64,000 nucleotides of DNA. It comes from Castor canadensis (Eukaryota > Chordata > Mammalia > Rodentia > Castoridae). This document shows, piece by piece, positions 48,852 to 59,184 of this stretch. Within the stretch, counting starts at the first letter, position 1. Every line of letters starts with the position of its first letter. The translations under genes and the position numbers were made by a program. The notes under the pieces are model-generated. The model saw only the letters and a list, made by a program, of their open reading frames with translations. It was not told the origin of the DNA and searched no databases. The stretch is from contig NC_133398.1 in the NCBI RefSeq assembly GCF_047511655.1, positions 54,317,638 to 54,381,637 on the forward strand, read 5' to 3'.

Positions 48852-48994
48852 CTGTCAGGCTAGTGAGGATCTGAATTGGGCTCATTGTTGGCGGTTCCTA
48901 TAACTCCACCCATCCTAGCACCAGTTGGCTGAGGGTCTAAGGACTTATGCACAACAGAACGTTCAGGAAGTCCCTTCTGGTCTTTGTTCCATGT
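48852..48994 (-). other. Possible downstream exon of the unnamed gene
   Basis: The minus strand has an acceptor-like 'cctgtggccacag' before 48994 and a strong donor CAG|GTAAGA after 48852. The 143-nt segment between them is fully open in one frame except for a TAG at 48860-48862, 8 nt before the donor. If joined to the exon at 49767-50139, the phase selects a different frame, giving 18 further codons before a stop. The acceptor has a poor pyrimidine tract, so this could be coincidence. Confidence 0.25.
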
Positions 48995-49244
48995 CTGTGG
49001 CCACAGGTATGCTATGAGGACGAATGAGTCATAAAGTCATTAAGCAAGTTGCTTTGAATTTCACAGCAAATACTTGGTGGAATCGGGGCTGAAAGTTGCG
49101 TCCTCTGCCCTCTCGTGGAAACACACTTCTTTTAAATAATCAGTACATTTTTGTATTAATCTTTTGGAGTCATACTTACAATTCATAGTATGTTGTATTA
49201 GTCTCCTCACCTCACCCTTCCCTCATGCTCCAAAACAATAATCA
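48995..49244. other. Unique sequence
   Basis: No element recognised between the candidate exon and the SINE cluster. Confidence 0.5.
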
Positions 49245-49296
49245 GGGCCTGTTGCTTGTTAGACAGTTACTCTACCACTTGAGCCACCAGTCCTTT

Positions 49297-49364
<68 letters not shown>

Positions 49365-49435
49365 TGTGTATTACTGGGATTTGAACTCAGGGCCTCTCGC
49401 TTACTAGGCAGGTGCTCTATCCCTTGAATCAATCC
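49245..49435 (-). repeat. Duplicated antisense ID-like SINE split by a (TG)n(AG)n microsatellite
   Basis: Two partial antisense ID-like pieces ('cagttactctaccacttgag' and 'ttactgggatttgaactcag') flank a compound microsatellite, (TG)n then (AG)n, at about 49300-49364. Confidence 0.8.
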
Positions 49436-49565
49436 CCATCCCTTTTTTGCTTTAGTTATTTTTCAGATACGGTCTCCCATTTTTGCCCAGGGAGCAGCCT
49501 CAAACCATCATCTTTGAGTCTCTGCCTTAAGTAGGTTGGGTTACAGGTGCTATGTTGCTTTTTCG
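49436..49565 (-). repeat. B1-like SINE, antisense, diverged
   Basis: The plus strand 'ttttcagatacggtctccca', 'gcccagggagcagcctcaaa' and 'gttgggttacaggtgctatg' is a decayed B1 in reverse orientation. Confidence 0.65.
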
Positions 49566-49619
49566 AATAAAACTAGAAGGGAAGAAGTAATATGACATAT
49601 CCTTTTCTCATTTCAGCAT

Positions 49620-49745
49620 TCATGTTCCTTTTCCATGATTCTTTTGTTAAATTAGCATATATTAATTATACAAAGGGATTTCACTGTGGTACTTCTGTAA
49701 TGCATGTATTGTACTTTGCCATATATCTTTTAAAAAGCTAAGTTG
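49620..49745 (-). mobile_element. Old L1 3'-UTR fragment
   Basis: The plus strand 'aaattagcatatattaatta' and 'tacaaagggatttcactgtg' belongs to the older L1 3'-end family. It lies only about 20 bp past the donor of the candidate exon. Confidence 0.7.
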
Positions 49746-49766
49746 AGCAAATATTGTTTTACTTAC

Positions 49767-50139
49767 TTTGGGAGAATTTTAGACACCATGATGCTACCAA
49801 TGACCTGTTGGAGTTCTATGTTCGTCTGCTTTTCCAGTGGCTGTATGCTGGTACAATAGATAAATTCATCCCAAAGGAAATGTACCTCATTATTTGTGGA
49901 TAGATGATAGTCATCCAGAACCAATGTTATAAGGCTTTTGATAACGTCAATGTCAGAAGGTGTTACGAAGAATAACAGTAACTGTCTTAAGAGGATGGAG
50001 TCGGGTTGCACAACACTCATCCCACTTGAATATAGTATTTGCCCAAATGTTTTTCTTCCATTCATCTCCATTTTAAGAGGCCTCCAGAGTCTCATGACTG
50101 GCTTTAATATCCTAGGAAAAAACTGGAAGTCTTCTGGCT
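49767..50139 (-). CDS. Probable internal exon of an unidentified gene
   Basis: The minus strand has a strong acceptor just before 50139, a pyrimidine-rich run ending 'tttgtctcttacag'. It has a perfect donor A|GTAAGT directly after 49767. The 373 nt between read open through 123 full codons, with two bases left over at each end (phase 1 in, phase 2 out). The frame ends only because the donor itself contains TAA. The peptide is helix-like with no low complexity: acidic start (EPEDFQFFP), a basic/aromatic stretch (MRLWRPLKMEMNGRKTF), a hydrophobic segment (SILLRQLLLFFV), then alternating hydrophobic and acidic residues. I do not recognise the family. It is on the same strand as SH3GL2 and about 26 kb upstream of its ATG. 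In human the upstream neighbour is CNTLN, which this does not resemble. It could be an exon of an uncharacterised gene, or a relic. Confidence 0.6.
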
Positions 50140-50617
50140 CTGTAAGAGACAAAGAAGAAAACAAATATAGAAGAAACATAAATAACACTTTTTAAAAGCC
50201 TGTAAGAAGACAAGACCATTCATAATTGCAACTTCAAAGTTAACTTTTGAGAAAGCCCGAAGTTTAAAATGGAAATATCTTTTATTCAAGCCTGCCATCT
50301 AGAGGTCAATTAGAGAAATACTCAGGCTTTTTGGAGAATCTATGCCATACAAAAGTGTGTGCTTTTTTTGGACTGAGAATTTAGAAAACAAATCTACGAT
50401 ACAAAGTAAAACACAAGAATTATCCCCAGAAAGCGTGCATATAAAGCTTGCATGATCAGCATGTTAATGAACGTAATTGTTCCCACCACCTGCCACACTC
50501 TGAATTCTTCAGTTCCATGTACACATGCAGTAGTGTCAGAACTAACGGACACCCATGGAAGACAACTTTGTCAACTAAGTTCAGTGAGAGCTTGTACATT
50601 AACCACAAATGTAAGTC
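50140..50617. other. Putative intron between the candidate exon and the PNMA1 retrocopy
   Basis: Unique AT-rich sequence. No further exon recognised. Confidence 0.45.
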
Positions 50618-53030
50618 TTTTTTTTTTTGAATTTTAAAATTATTTTTATTTGTATATATTTACTTGATAATTTCAAATTTAGAACACTTAGAATCAGCAT
50701 GAACAGAATTATGCCATGACAAAGATGTGACATGGGAGAATGTGTCACTGTGTAACTAGTTTGATCAACCTTCCAGGTAATTTGTACCTGTCTTATACAG
50801 TGAAAAACTGACTTTCACAGCTCCATATTTTTTCTAACATCCCATTTTGTAGTCAAAGAATTCAGTTAGACGGATCCAGATGTTGAAAGAGAAAGAAATC
50901 TGCATTGTAAAACTGAGTAAAATCATCTAATAAATGTACATTTTTTCCAATTAATATAAATCAGGAACAGCTGACAGTAAACAAACTATTCACGGTATTA
51001 GTAACAAATGTTAACAGTTCACATTATTACTGGACACTTCCTGCAAGCCAGGCTCTGTACTAAACATCTGAACATGCAATGTCACATTTAATTAAGATAT
51101 CTTGATGGTAAGTGTCCCAGGTTCATGATTTTCACAACTGAGGATGCCTTGATGACAGCTTGCACCAAGCACTTGTGTCCAAGTCTTTCCCTGGCATTTA
51201 AGCCAGCATGACCCACTTGTATTTTTTGCAAAAATTCATGGTGCTCCACTTGAACAATTTTACAAATGTTACAGGAATATACAGGCCTGACTCCCCTGCC
51301 CCGCCCCCCCCACCACAAAAAAAGCAACAAAAAACAGAACAGGGCTAGGTCTTTACTTCTCGAGGCAGGCCTGTATGACGGCACAAGGACACGGAAAGCA
51401 GCTCTCATCTAGGTCTGCACAAAAGCCTCCTCTCCGGGGACTCAGAAGTGACCCTCCAGGCCTAACTGCAGGAGGGCGGCCTCAGCCTCCTCCTCCTCCT
51501 CTTTGGCCTCCTCCTCACGGATCTGCACTAGCGACTGGAAGAGGTTAGGGGCCGACCCTTCTGCAGCCCCGGTCAGCCACAGCTGCCTTCGGATGGCCCC
51601 ACTATGGTTGGCTCCCGCAATGACCTGCTCCAGGCGGGCCTGGTTCACGTTATCTTTATCAATGGCCCCCTTCTCCACCACCTTTTCCAGCAGAGGCTCC
51701 AGATGAATGACGTAAGCTGATAACTTTTCTCCTGGGTTCTGGTACGGGTTCAGAAACCTGACCTGCGCATCCCTGGAACTCTCAACGCTCCCAAACACCT
51801 GCTCCAGAGCCTTCAGGCATTCAGCGGTGGTTATGGCAGGGTTGTTGGTCTTGAGGATGCGGATGACATCAGCGGCAGGGCCTCTCAGACTCTCCATCAA
51901 ACCCTTCTCTTTTCTACATCAGACACCTGCCACTCCTCTATGACTTCATTAGTGTGCTCCAGCCAGGGATCAAAGGTCTCCTCCCCAGGCCCCGGGATGT
52001 CCCGCCCAGAGAACAGCGTCAGTTTCTTGTACCATATAGATTCAACAAGGGGCTGAATGACATTATCCAAAATATAGTTGAGCATCTCTGCTGACATTTC
52101 TGGGCCTGGGACTGGAGCAGGGTTTTGAAACCCAAGGACACGGGCAACATCTTGCACGGTCCACCCTTCTCTAGCTAGAAACAGGTGCAACCTTTCTAAA
52201 AACTCAGCATCGGAAGTGGGGGTCTTAAAGATCACCTTCCAGACCCCTCCTTTGCCTGGCATCTCCCTGGGGATCGCAGAGTAATCGACAGCACCAGTGA
52301 GCTCTAACAAGGCTGCTTTGGCATTCTCTTCCCTCCAGAACATTATCCCAAGTACTCGATAGGGGACCTGGGGCATCGCAGCCTGGAGGGTCTCTTCAAT
52401 TTCTGCCTCATCACAGTTCACCGGGATGCCCCACACCAGTAGAGCCCTCTGGGGGTTCACATCCATCCCCCTGCACCAGTCTTCCAACAGTGTCATGGCC
52501 ACTTCCCCAGCGAGCAAGGGCGCCAATTCTACAGATGCGGATTAGACTGGCTCACCGTGTTCTTGGCCTTGGGACAGTAGACACTTCCCCCCAAGAAGGC
52601 CAGAGGGCTGCAAGCTTCACGCGATCACAATTAACAAATGACCCGAGTCCTGGTCTCGCCCTTTCCCTGCCCCAAACTCAGTCCTGGTGGGGGGTGGGGG
52701 TCTCCACGCAGCAGAGTCTCGTGAATGCTCAGTCACGCGGCTGTCCCCATCTTGCACCGGGGCCGGAGTCCGCAGCCTGGGCGTCGCGTAGCCGGCGGGT
52801 GACGAGGAGGGATGGCCACAGGAGGGCAGGTGCCTCGGGGCGGGAGACAGCCGGGTGAGGTCGCGGGGGTGGCCGCTCCTCGGATGCCCGGCGCTCGCTC
52901 GCAGTCGCTCCCGGAGTCGACCAGGCGTTCGCCGCTGCAGCCTGGACTTAAGGCGAGCGAGAAGCGGTGGTTTGGCGGGAGACGATGTCCCAAGGCCTCG
53001 AGGGCGGTGGCCAGGCCAGCAGGTCAGCGT
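50618..53030 (-). pseudogene. PNMA1: Processed PNMA1 retrocopy with start loss and frameshift
   Basis: The minus strand encodes a protein close to PNMA1 (paraneoplastic antigen Ma1), a vertebrate protein domesticated from a Ty3/gypsy Gag. The reading region is 52502-51442, which is 1061 nt, one base short of the usual 353-codon frame. The ancestral start position reads GTG (52500-52502); the next ATG is two codons on (52494-52496). A 1-nt deletion near 51905, after the KRR run, moves the frame and gives an early TGA. The second half (to 51442) is intact in the new frame. A GC-rich 5' UTR-like stretch reaches about 53030. An AATAAA (minus) near 50645 precedes an 11-nt poly-A at 50628-50618. 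Tail, signal and lack of introns point to a retrocopy. No target-site duplication was found. Because native PNMA1 also has an intronless coding region, a sequencing error in the true gene is a weaker alternative. Confidence 0.85.
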
Positions 53031-53814
53031 ATAGCCTGCTTGAAAGTTTTAGTTTCTTTAAGTATAAATGATTAATAAGCATAATTAAATCAGGCTTATT
53101 CAAGAGGAGTCTCTAAGAAGAAAGTGAAGGTTTGGACAGTGTTCTCACGTCCATAATCAACAAGGGATGTTTTGCTCTTCAGGAAAACCAAGGTTAGATT
53201 TAGAGTAGTATAGCAATGGATAAGGATGTGTAAAGGGAAAAGCAGCAGTGTTTCATATGACATTAGGTGACCAGATGAAAAACTGCAAACATTTTTGTAA
53301 GTCAAATGATTTGAAGGAAAAACATAGGAATTGTTAATTTAGTGGAAACTCAAGAATTAAACCCAGAATTCTGGAAAATCTTTTGGTATACAGTTACTTA
53401 GTCTTTGTGCTTAATCATAAGATATTCCTTTTAACTTAAAGGCATTCAATAATTTAAAATATAGATTTTAAAATATTTAACTTATGTTATTTACCCAAAG
53501 GAGATAAACTCTATAATTTGTCAGTTCTTAAATACTAATTTAGTAAGCCAAATCTTTTATAACAAGTTCTTAAAGTTTGAAAAATTTTAGACAAAGCTAA
53601 TTATTCTTATCATCTTCTATTGCTCTGTAGGCATTTATTTCATATCATTTTGACCATTTTTAGAAGAGGAAATGTACATAATATCTTTAATAAGTCTATT
53701 GCTACTTTAAGAACTAGTGGTCAAATTATGTTCAGAACTAGTTTGTTTGTATTCTTTAAAATTTATTTAGAAACAGATCAGTTATTCCAACGTCATTTCT
53801 AAAGGAAGATCCTA
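53031..53814. other. Unique AT-rich DNA, no gene seen
   Basis: Very AT-rich, with no repeat or exon recognised. Confidence 0.5.
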
Positions 53815-54782
53815 AATGAACCTTTTTATTAGTGTATATTAATTGTAGAGAATAATGGATTTCATTGTGACATTTTCATGTATTCCATATATTGATCAAG
53901 TTCACCCTTCTGACCATTCCCCTTCCTCTGGTCTAATTCCTCTTCCAAGTAATCCCCTTTCGACTTTTGTGCCTGTTTTTTTCTTTTTTTTAAATCTCAA
54001 TTCTGCATTATCAGAGAAAACCTGTGATAGTTGTCTTTCTGAGTCTGGCTTATATCACTTAACATAATGACCTCCTGTTATATCCATATTCCTGCCAAGG
54101 ACATAATTTTATTCTTCCTTATGGTTGAATAATATTCTGTGTGTATATATACCTAATTTTCTTTATCCATGCATCAGTTGATGGACACCTAGGCTAATTC
54201 CATATTTTGGCTGTTATGAATAGAGTTGCAAGTATCTCTATTGTATGCTGACTTATTCCTTCAGGTATATGTCCAGGAGTGATATAAACGGATCCTATAG
54301 TAATTCTATCTATTTTTACTTTTTTGAGGAACCTCCATTCTGATTTCCATAGTGACTGCACTAATTTACATTCTCACCAACACCATATAGTGGTTACTGT
54401 TCCCCCCAAAACCGTTGCCATTTGTTGTTGCTATTTTGGGTGTTTTGCTTGTTTTGTTTGTTTGTTTGTTTTGATTTTGAGACAGGCTCTCCCTAACTTT
54501 GCCATGCCTGGCCTTGAACTTGAGATGCTCCTGCCTTCCCTTCCTGAATAGCTGGACATACAAACATACATTACCAGTTTTTGTTGTTTGTTTTCTTGAT
54601 GACAGCCATTCTGAGTGGAGTGCAATAAAATAATGTGTTTTTAATTTGCATTTCCCTGATGGCTAAAGATGTACATTTTTTCATGTATTTATTGGCTATT
54701 TGTATTTCTTTTGAGAATTTTCTGTTATGTTCATCTGCCCATTTATTGACTGCATTATTTTCTCTTTTGTGTTTAACATTTT
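53815..54782 (-). mobile_element. Older L1, 3' part (left of the nested full-length L1)
   Basis: The plus strand begins with the old 3'-UTR family ('ttattagtgtatattaattg', 'ggatttcattgtgacatttt'). It continues as the reverse complement of ORF2's end: 'ggttgaataatattctgtgt', 'catcagttgatggacaccta'. A B1 has inserted at about 54475-54580. At 54782 the element is broken by the younger L1 and resumes at 61993. Confidence 0.85.
54475..54580 (-). repeat. B1-type SINE, antisense
   Basis: The plus strand 'gattttgagacaggctctcc', 'gcctggccttgaacttgaga' and 'cctgaatagctggacataca', preceded by a (TTTG)n-like tail, is an antisense B1 inserted in the older L1. Confidence 0.85.
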
Positions 54783-55306
54783 TTTTTTCAAATTCACCCC
54801 CTCTGTTACTCTTTTTTTTTTCCTTTTTCTTTTATTATTCATATGTGCATACAAGGCTTGGTTCATTTCTTCCCCCTGCCCCCACCCCCTCCCTTACCAC
54901 CCACTCCGCCCCCTCCCTCTCCACCCCCTCAATACCCAGCAGAAACTATTTTGCCCTTATTTCTAATTTTGTTGTAGAGAGAGTATAAGCAATAATAGGA
55001 AGGAACAAGGGTTTTTGCTGGTTGAGATAAGGATAGCTATACAGGGCATTGACTCACATTGATTTCCTGTGCGTGGGTGTTACCTTCTAGGTTAATTCTT
55101 TTTGATCTAACCTTTTCTCTAGTACCTGTTCCCCTTTTCCTATTGGCCTCAGTTACTTTAAGGTATCTGCTTTAGTTTCTCTGCGTTAAGGGCAACAAAT
55201 GCTAGCTAGTTTTTTAGGTGTCTTACCTATCCTCACCCCTTCTTTGTGTGCTCTTGCTTTTATCATGTGCTCATAGTCCAATCCCATTGTTGTGTTTGCC
55301 CTTGAT

Positions 55307-58300
55307 CTAATGTCCACATATGAGGGAGAACATACGATTTTTGGTCTTTTGGGCCAGGCTAACCTCACTGAGAATGATGTTCTCCAATTCCATCCATTTA
55401 CCAGTGAATGATAACATTTCATTCTTCTTCATGGCTGCATAAAATTCCATTGTGTATAGATACCACATTTTCTTAATCCATTCGTCAGTGCTGGGGCATC
55501 TTGGCTGTTTCCATAACTTGGCTATTGTGAATAGTGCCGCAATAAACATGGGTGTGCAGGTACCTCTGGAGTAACCCGTGTCACAGTATTTTGGGTATAT
55601 CCCCAAGAGTGGTATTGCTAGATCAAATGGTAGATCGATGTCTAGCTTTTTAAGTAGCCTCCAAATTTTTTTCCAGAGTGGTCGTACTAGTCTATATTCC
55701 CACCAACAGTGTAAGAGGGTTCCTTTTTCCCCGCATCCTCGCCAACACCTGTTGTTGGTGGTGTTGCTGATGATGGCTATTCTAACAGGGGTGAGGTGGA
55801 ATCTTAGCGTGGTTTTAATTTGCATTTCCTTTATTGCTAGAGATGGTGAGCATTTTTTCATGTGTTTTCTGGCCGTTTGAATTTCTTCTTTTGAGAAAGT
55901 TCTGTTTAGTTCACTTGCCCATTCCTTTATTGGTTCATTAGTTTTGGGAGAATTTAGTTTTTTAAGTTCCCTATATATTCTGGTTATCAGTCCTTTGTCT
56001 GATGTATAGTTGGCAAATATTTTCTCCCACTCTGTGGGTGTTCTCTTCAGTTTAGAGACCATTTCTTTTGATGAACAGAAGCTTTTTAGCTTTATAAGGT
56101 CCCATTTATCTATGCTATCTCTTAGTTGCTGTGCTGCTGGGGTTTCATTGAGAAAGTTCTTACCTATACCTACTAACTCCAGAGTATTTCCTACCCTTTC
56201 CTGTATCAACTTAAGAGTTTGGGGTCTCATATTAAGATCCTTGATCCATTTTGAGTTAATCTTGGTATAGGGTGATATACATGGATCTAGTTTCAGTTTT
56301 TTGCAGACTGCTAACCAGTTTTCCCAGCACTTTTTGTTGAAGAGGCTGCTATTTCTCCATCATATATTTTTAGCTCCTTTGTCAAAGACAAGTTGGTTAT
56401 AGTTGTTTGGCTTCATATCTGGGTCCTCTATTCTGTTCCACTGGTCTTCATGTCTGTTTTTGTGCCAGTACCATGCTGTTTTTATTGCTGTTGCTTTGTA
56501 ATATAGTTTGAAGTTGTGTATTGTGATACCTCCAGCATTGTTCTTTTTACTGAGTATTGCCTTGTTTTTTTGTGGCCTCTTGTGTTTCCATATAAATTTA
56601 ATGGTAGATTTTTCAATCTCTTTGATGAATGTCATTGGAATTTTGATGGGAATTGCATTAAACATGTAGATTACTTTTGGGAGTATAGACATTTTTACTA
56701 TGTTGATTCTACCAATCCATGAGCCTGGGAGATCTCTCCACTTTCTATAGTCTTCCTCAATCTCTTTCTTCAGAAGTGTATAGTTTTCCTTGTAGAGGTC
56801 TTTCACATCTTTTGTTAGAGTTACACCTAGATATTTGATTTTTTTTGAGGCTATTGTAAATGGAATTGTTTTCATACATTCTTTTTCCATTTGCTCATTG
56901 TTAGTGTATAGAAATGCTAATGATTTTTCTATGTTGATTTTATATCCTGCTACCTTGCTATAGCTATTGATGATGTCTAGAAGCTTCTGAGTAGAGTTTT
57001 TTGGGTCTTTAAGGTATAGGATCATGTCATCTGCAAATAGGGATATTTTGACAGTTTCTTTACCTATTTGTATTCCTTTTATTCCTTCTGCTTGCCTAAT
57101 TGCTCTGGCTAGGAATTCCAGTACTATGTTGAATAGGAGTGGAGATAGTGGGCATCCTTGTCTGGTTCCTGATTTTAGAGGGAATGGTTTCAGCTTTTCT
57201 CCTTTAAGTATAATGCTGGCTGTAGGTTTGTCATATGTAGCTTTTATAATGTTGAGGAACTTTCCTTCTATTCCTAGTTTTCTTAGAGCTTTTATCATGA
57301 AATGGTGTTGGATCTTATCAAAGGCTTTTTCTGCATCTATTGAGATGATCAAGTGGTTTTTGTCTTTGCTTCTGTTAATGTGGTTTATTACGTTGATTGA
57401 TTTTCGTATGTTGAGCCACCCCTGCATCCCTGGGATGAAGCCTACTTGGTCGTGGTGAATAATCTTTTTGATGTGTTGCTGAATTCAGTTTGCCATTATT
57501 TTGTTGAGGATTTTTGCATCAATGTTCATTAAGGAGATTGGCCTATAGTTCTCCTTTTTGGAGGTGTCTTTGCCTGGTTTTGGGATAAGTGTAATACTGG
57601 CTTCATAAAATGTGTTAGGCAGTTTTCCTTCCCTTTCTATTTCATGGAACAGTTTAAGGAGGGTTGGTATCAGTTCTTCTTTAAAGGTCTGATAGAATTC
57701 AGCAGAGAATCCATCAGGTCCTGGACTTTTCTTTTTGGGGAGACTCTTGATTGCTGCTTCAATTTCATTTTGTGTTATAGGTCTATTCAGGTGATTAATT
57801 TCCTCTTGGTTCAGTTTTGGATGATCATATGTATCTAGAAATCTGTCCATTTCTTTTAGATTTTCAAATTTATTTAAATATAGGTTCTCAAAGTAGTCTC
57901 TAATAATTTCCTGGACTTCCATGGTGTTTATTGTTATCTCCCCTTTTGCATTCCTAATTCTACTAATTTGGGTTTTTTCTCTCCTCATTTTAGTCAGGTT
58001 TGCCAGGGGTCTATCGATCTTGTTTATTTTTTCAAAGAACCAACTTTTTGTTTCATTAATTCTTTGTATGGTTTTTTTGGTTTCTATTTCGTTGATTTCA
58101 GCTCTTATTTTTATTATTTCTCTCCTTCTATTTGTTTTGGGATTTGCCTGTTCTTGTTTTTCTAGGAGTTTGAGATGTATCATTAGGTCATTGATTTGGG
58201 ATCTTTCAATCTTTTTAATATATGCACTCATGGCTATAAACTTTCCTCTCAAGACTGCCTTAGCTGGGTCCCATAGGTTCCGGTAGGTTGTGTTTTCACT

Positions 58301-59134
58301 TTCATTGACTTCCAGGAACTTTTTAATTTCCTCTTTTATTTCATCGATGATCCATTCTTCATTAAGTAATGAGTTATTTAGTTTCCAGCTGTTTGCATGT
58401 TTTTTGTCTTTACTTTTGTTGTTGAGCTCTACTTTTACTGCATTGTGGTCAGATAGTATGCATGGTATTATTTCTATTTTCTTATATTTGCTGAGGCTTG
58501 CTTTGTGCCCTAGGATATGATCTATTTTGGAGAAGGTTCCATGGGCTGCTGACAAGAATGTATATTGTATAGAGGTTGGATGAAATGTTCTGTAGACATC
58601 TACTAGGTCCATTTGATCTATTGCCTATTTTAGATCGTGGATTTCTTTATTGATTCTTTGTTTGGATGACCTATCTATTGATGATAATGGGGTGTTAAAG
58701 TCTCCCACAACCACTGTGTTGGCATTTATATATGCTTTTAGGTCTTTCAGGGTATGTTTGATGAAATTGGGTGCATTGACATTGGGTGCATACAGGTTGA
58801 TAATTATTATTTCCTTTTGGTCTATTTCCCCTTTTATTAGTATGGAATGTCCTTCTTTATCTCGTTTGATCAATGTAGTTTTGAAGTCTACTTTGTCAGA
58901 GATAAGTATTGCTACTCCTGCCTGTTTTCGGGGGCCATTGGCTTGGTAAATCTTCTTCCAGCCTTTCATCCTAAGCATATGCTTATTTCTGTCAGTGAGA
59001 TGAGTCTCATGTAAGCAACAAATTGTTGGATCTTCTTTTTTAATCCATTTCATTAAGCGGTGCCTTTTGATGGGTGAATTAAGTCTGTTAACATTAAGCG
59101 TTAGTACTGATAGGTATGTGGTGATTCCTGTCAT
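55307..59134 (-). pseudogene. L1 ORF2 (endonuclease / reverse transcriptase), three in-frame stops
   Basis: The family protein nicks target DNA and copies L1 RNA in place. Start ATG at 59134; natural end at 55307. The frame is constant over about 1275 codons with no indel-type frameshift. Visible motifs are the APE-type endonuclease N-terminus (LTLNVNRLNSPIKRH), the glutamate motif (HETHLT), GDFNTPLSSID, SDHNAV, the RT motif FADDMILYL near 57000, and the C-terminal cysteine region ([13 protein letters not shown]) near 55730. Premature stops are TAG at about 58625, TGA at about 57485 (where related L1s have Arg) and TGA at about 56360. The TGA stops fit CpG decay of CGA codons. The element is therefore not autonomous as it stands. 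Confidence 0.93.
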
Positions 59135-59184
59135 TTAGTTGTCTTAGTTATTTGAAGGTTTGATTGTGTGTACCTAAGTTGAGG

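Noticed and set aside
51088..51408. 106-codon minus-strand frame
   Set aside because: It falls in the 3' UTR of the PNMA1 retrocopy and shows no protein-like features.
52503..52526. In-frame N-terminal extension of the PNMA1-like frame
   Set aside because: The extension begins with TTG, not ATG. It lies in what corresponds to the 5' UTR.
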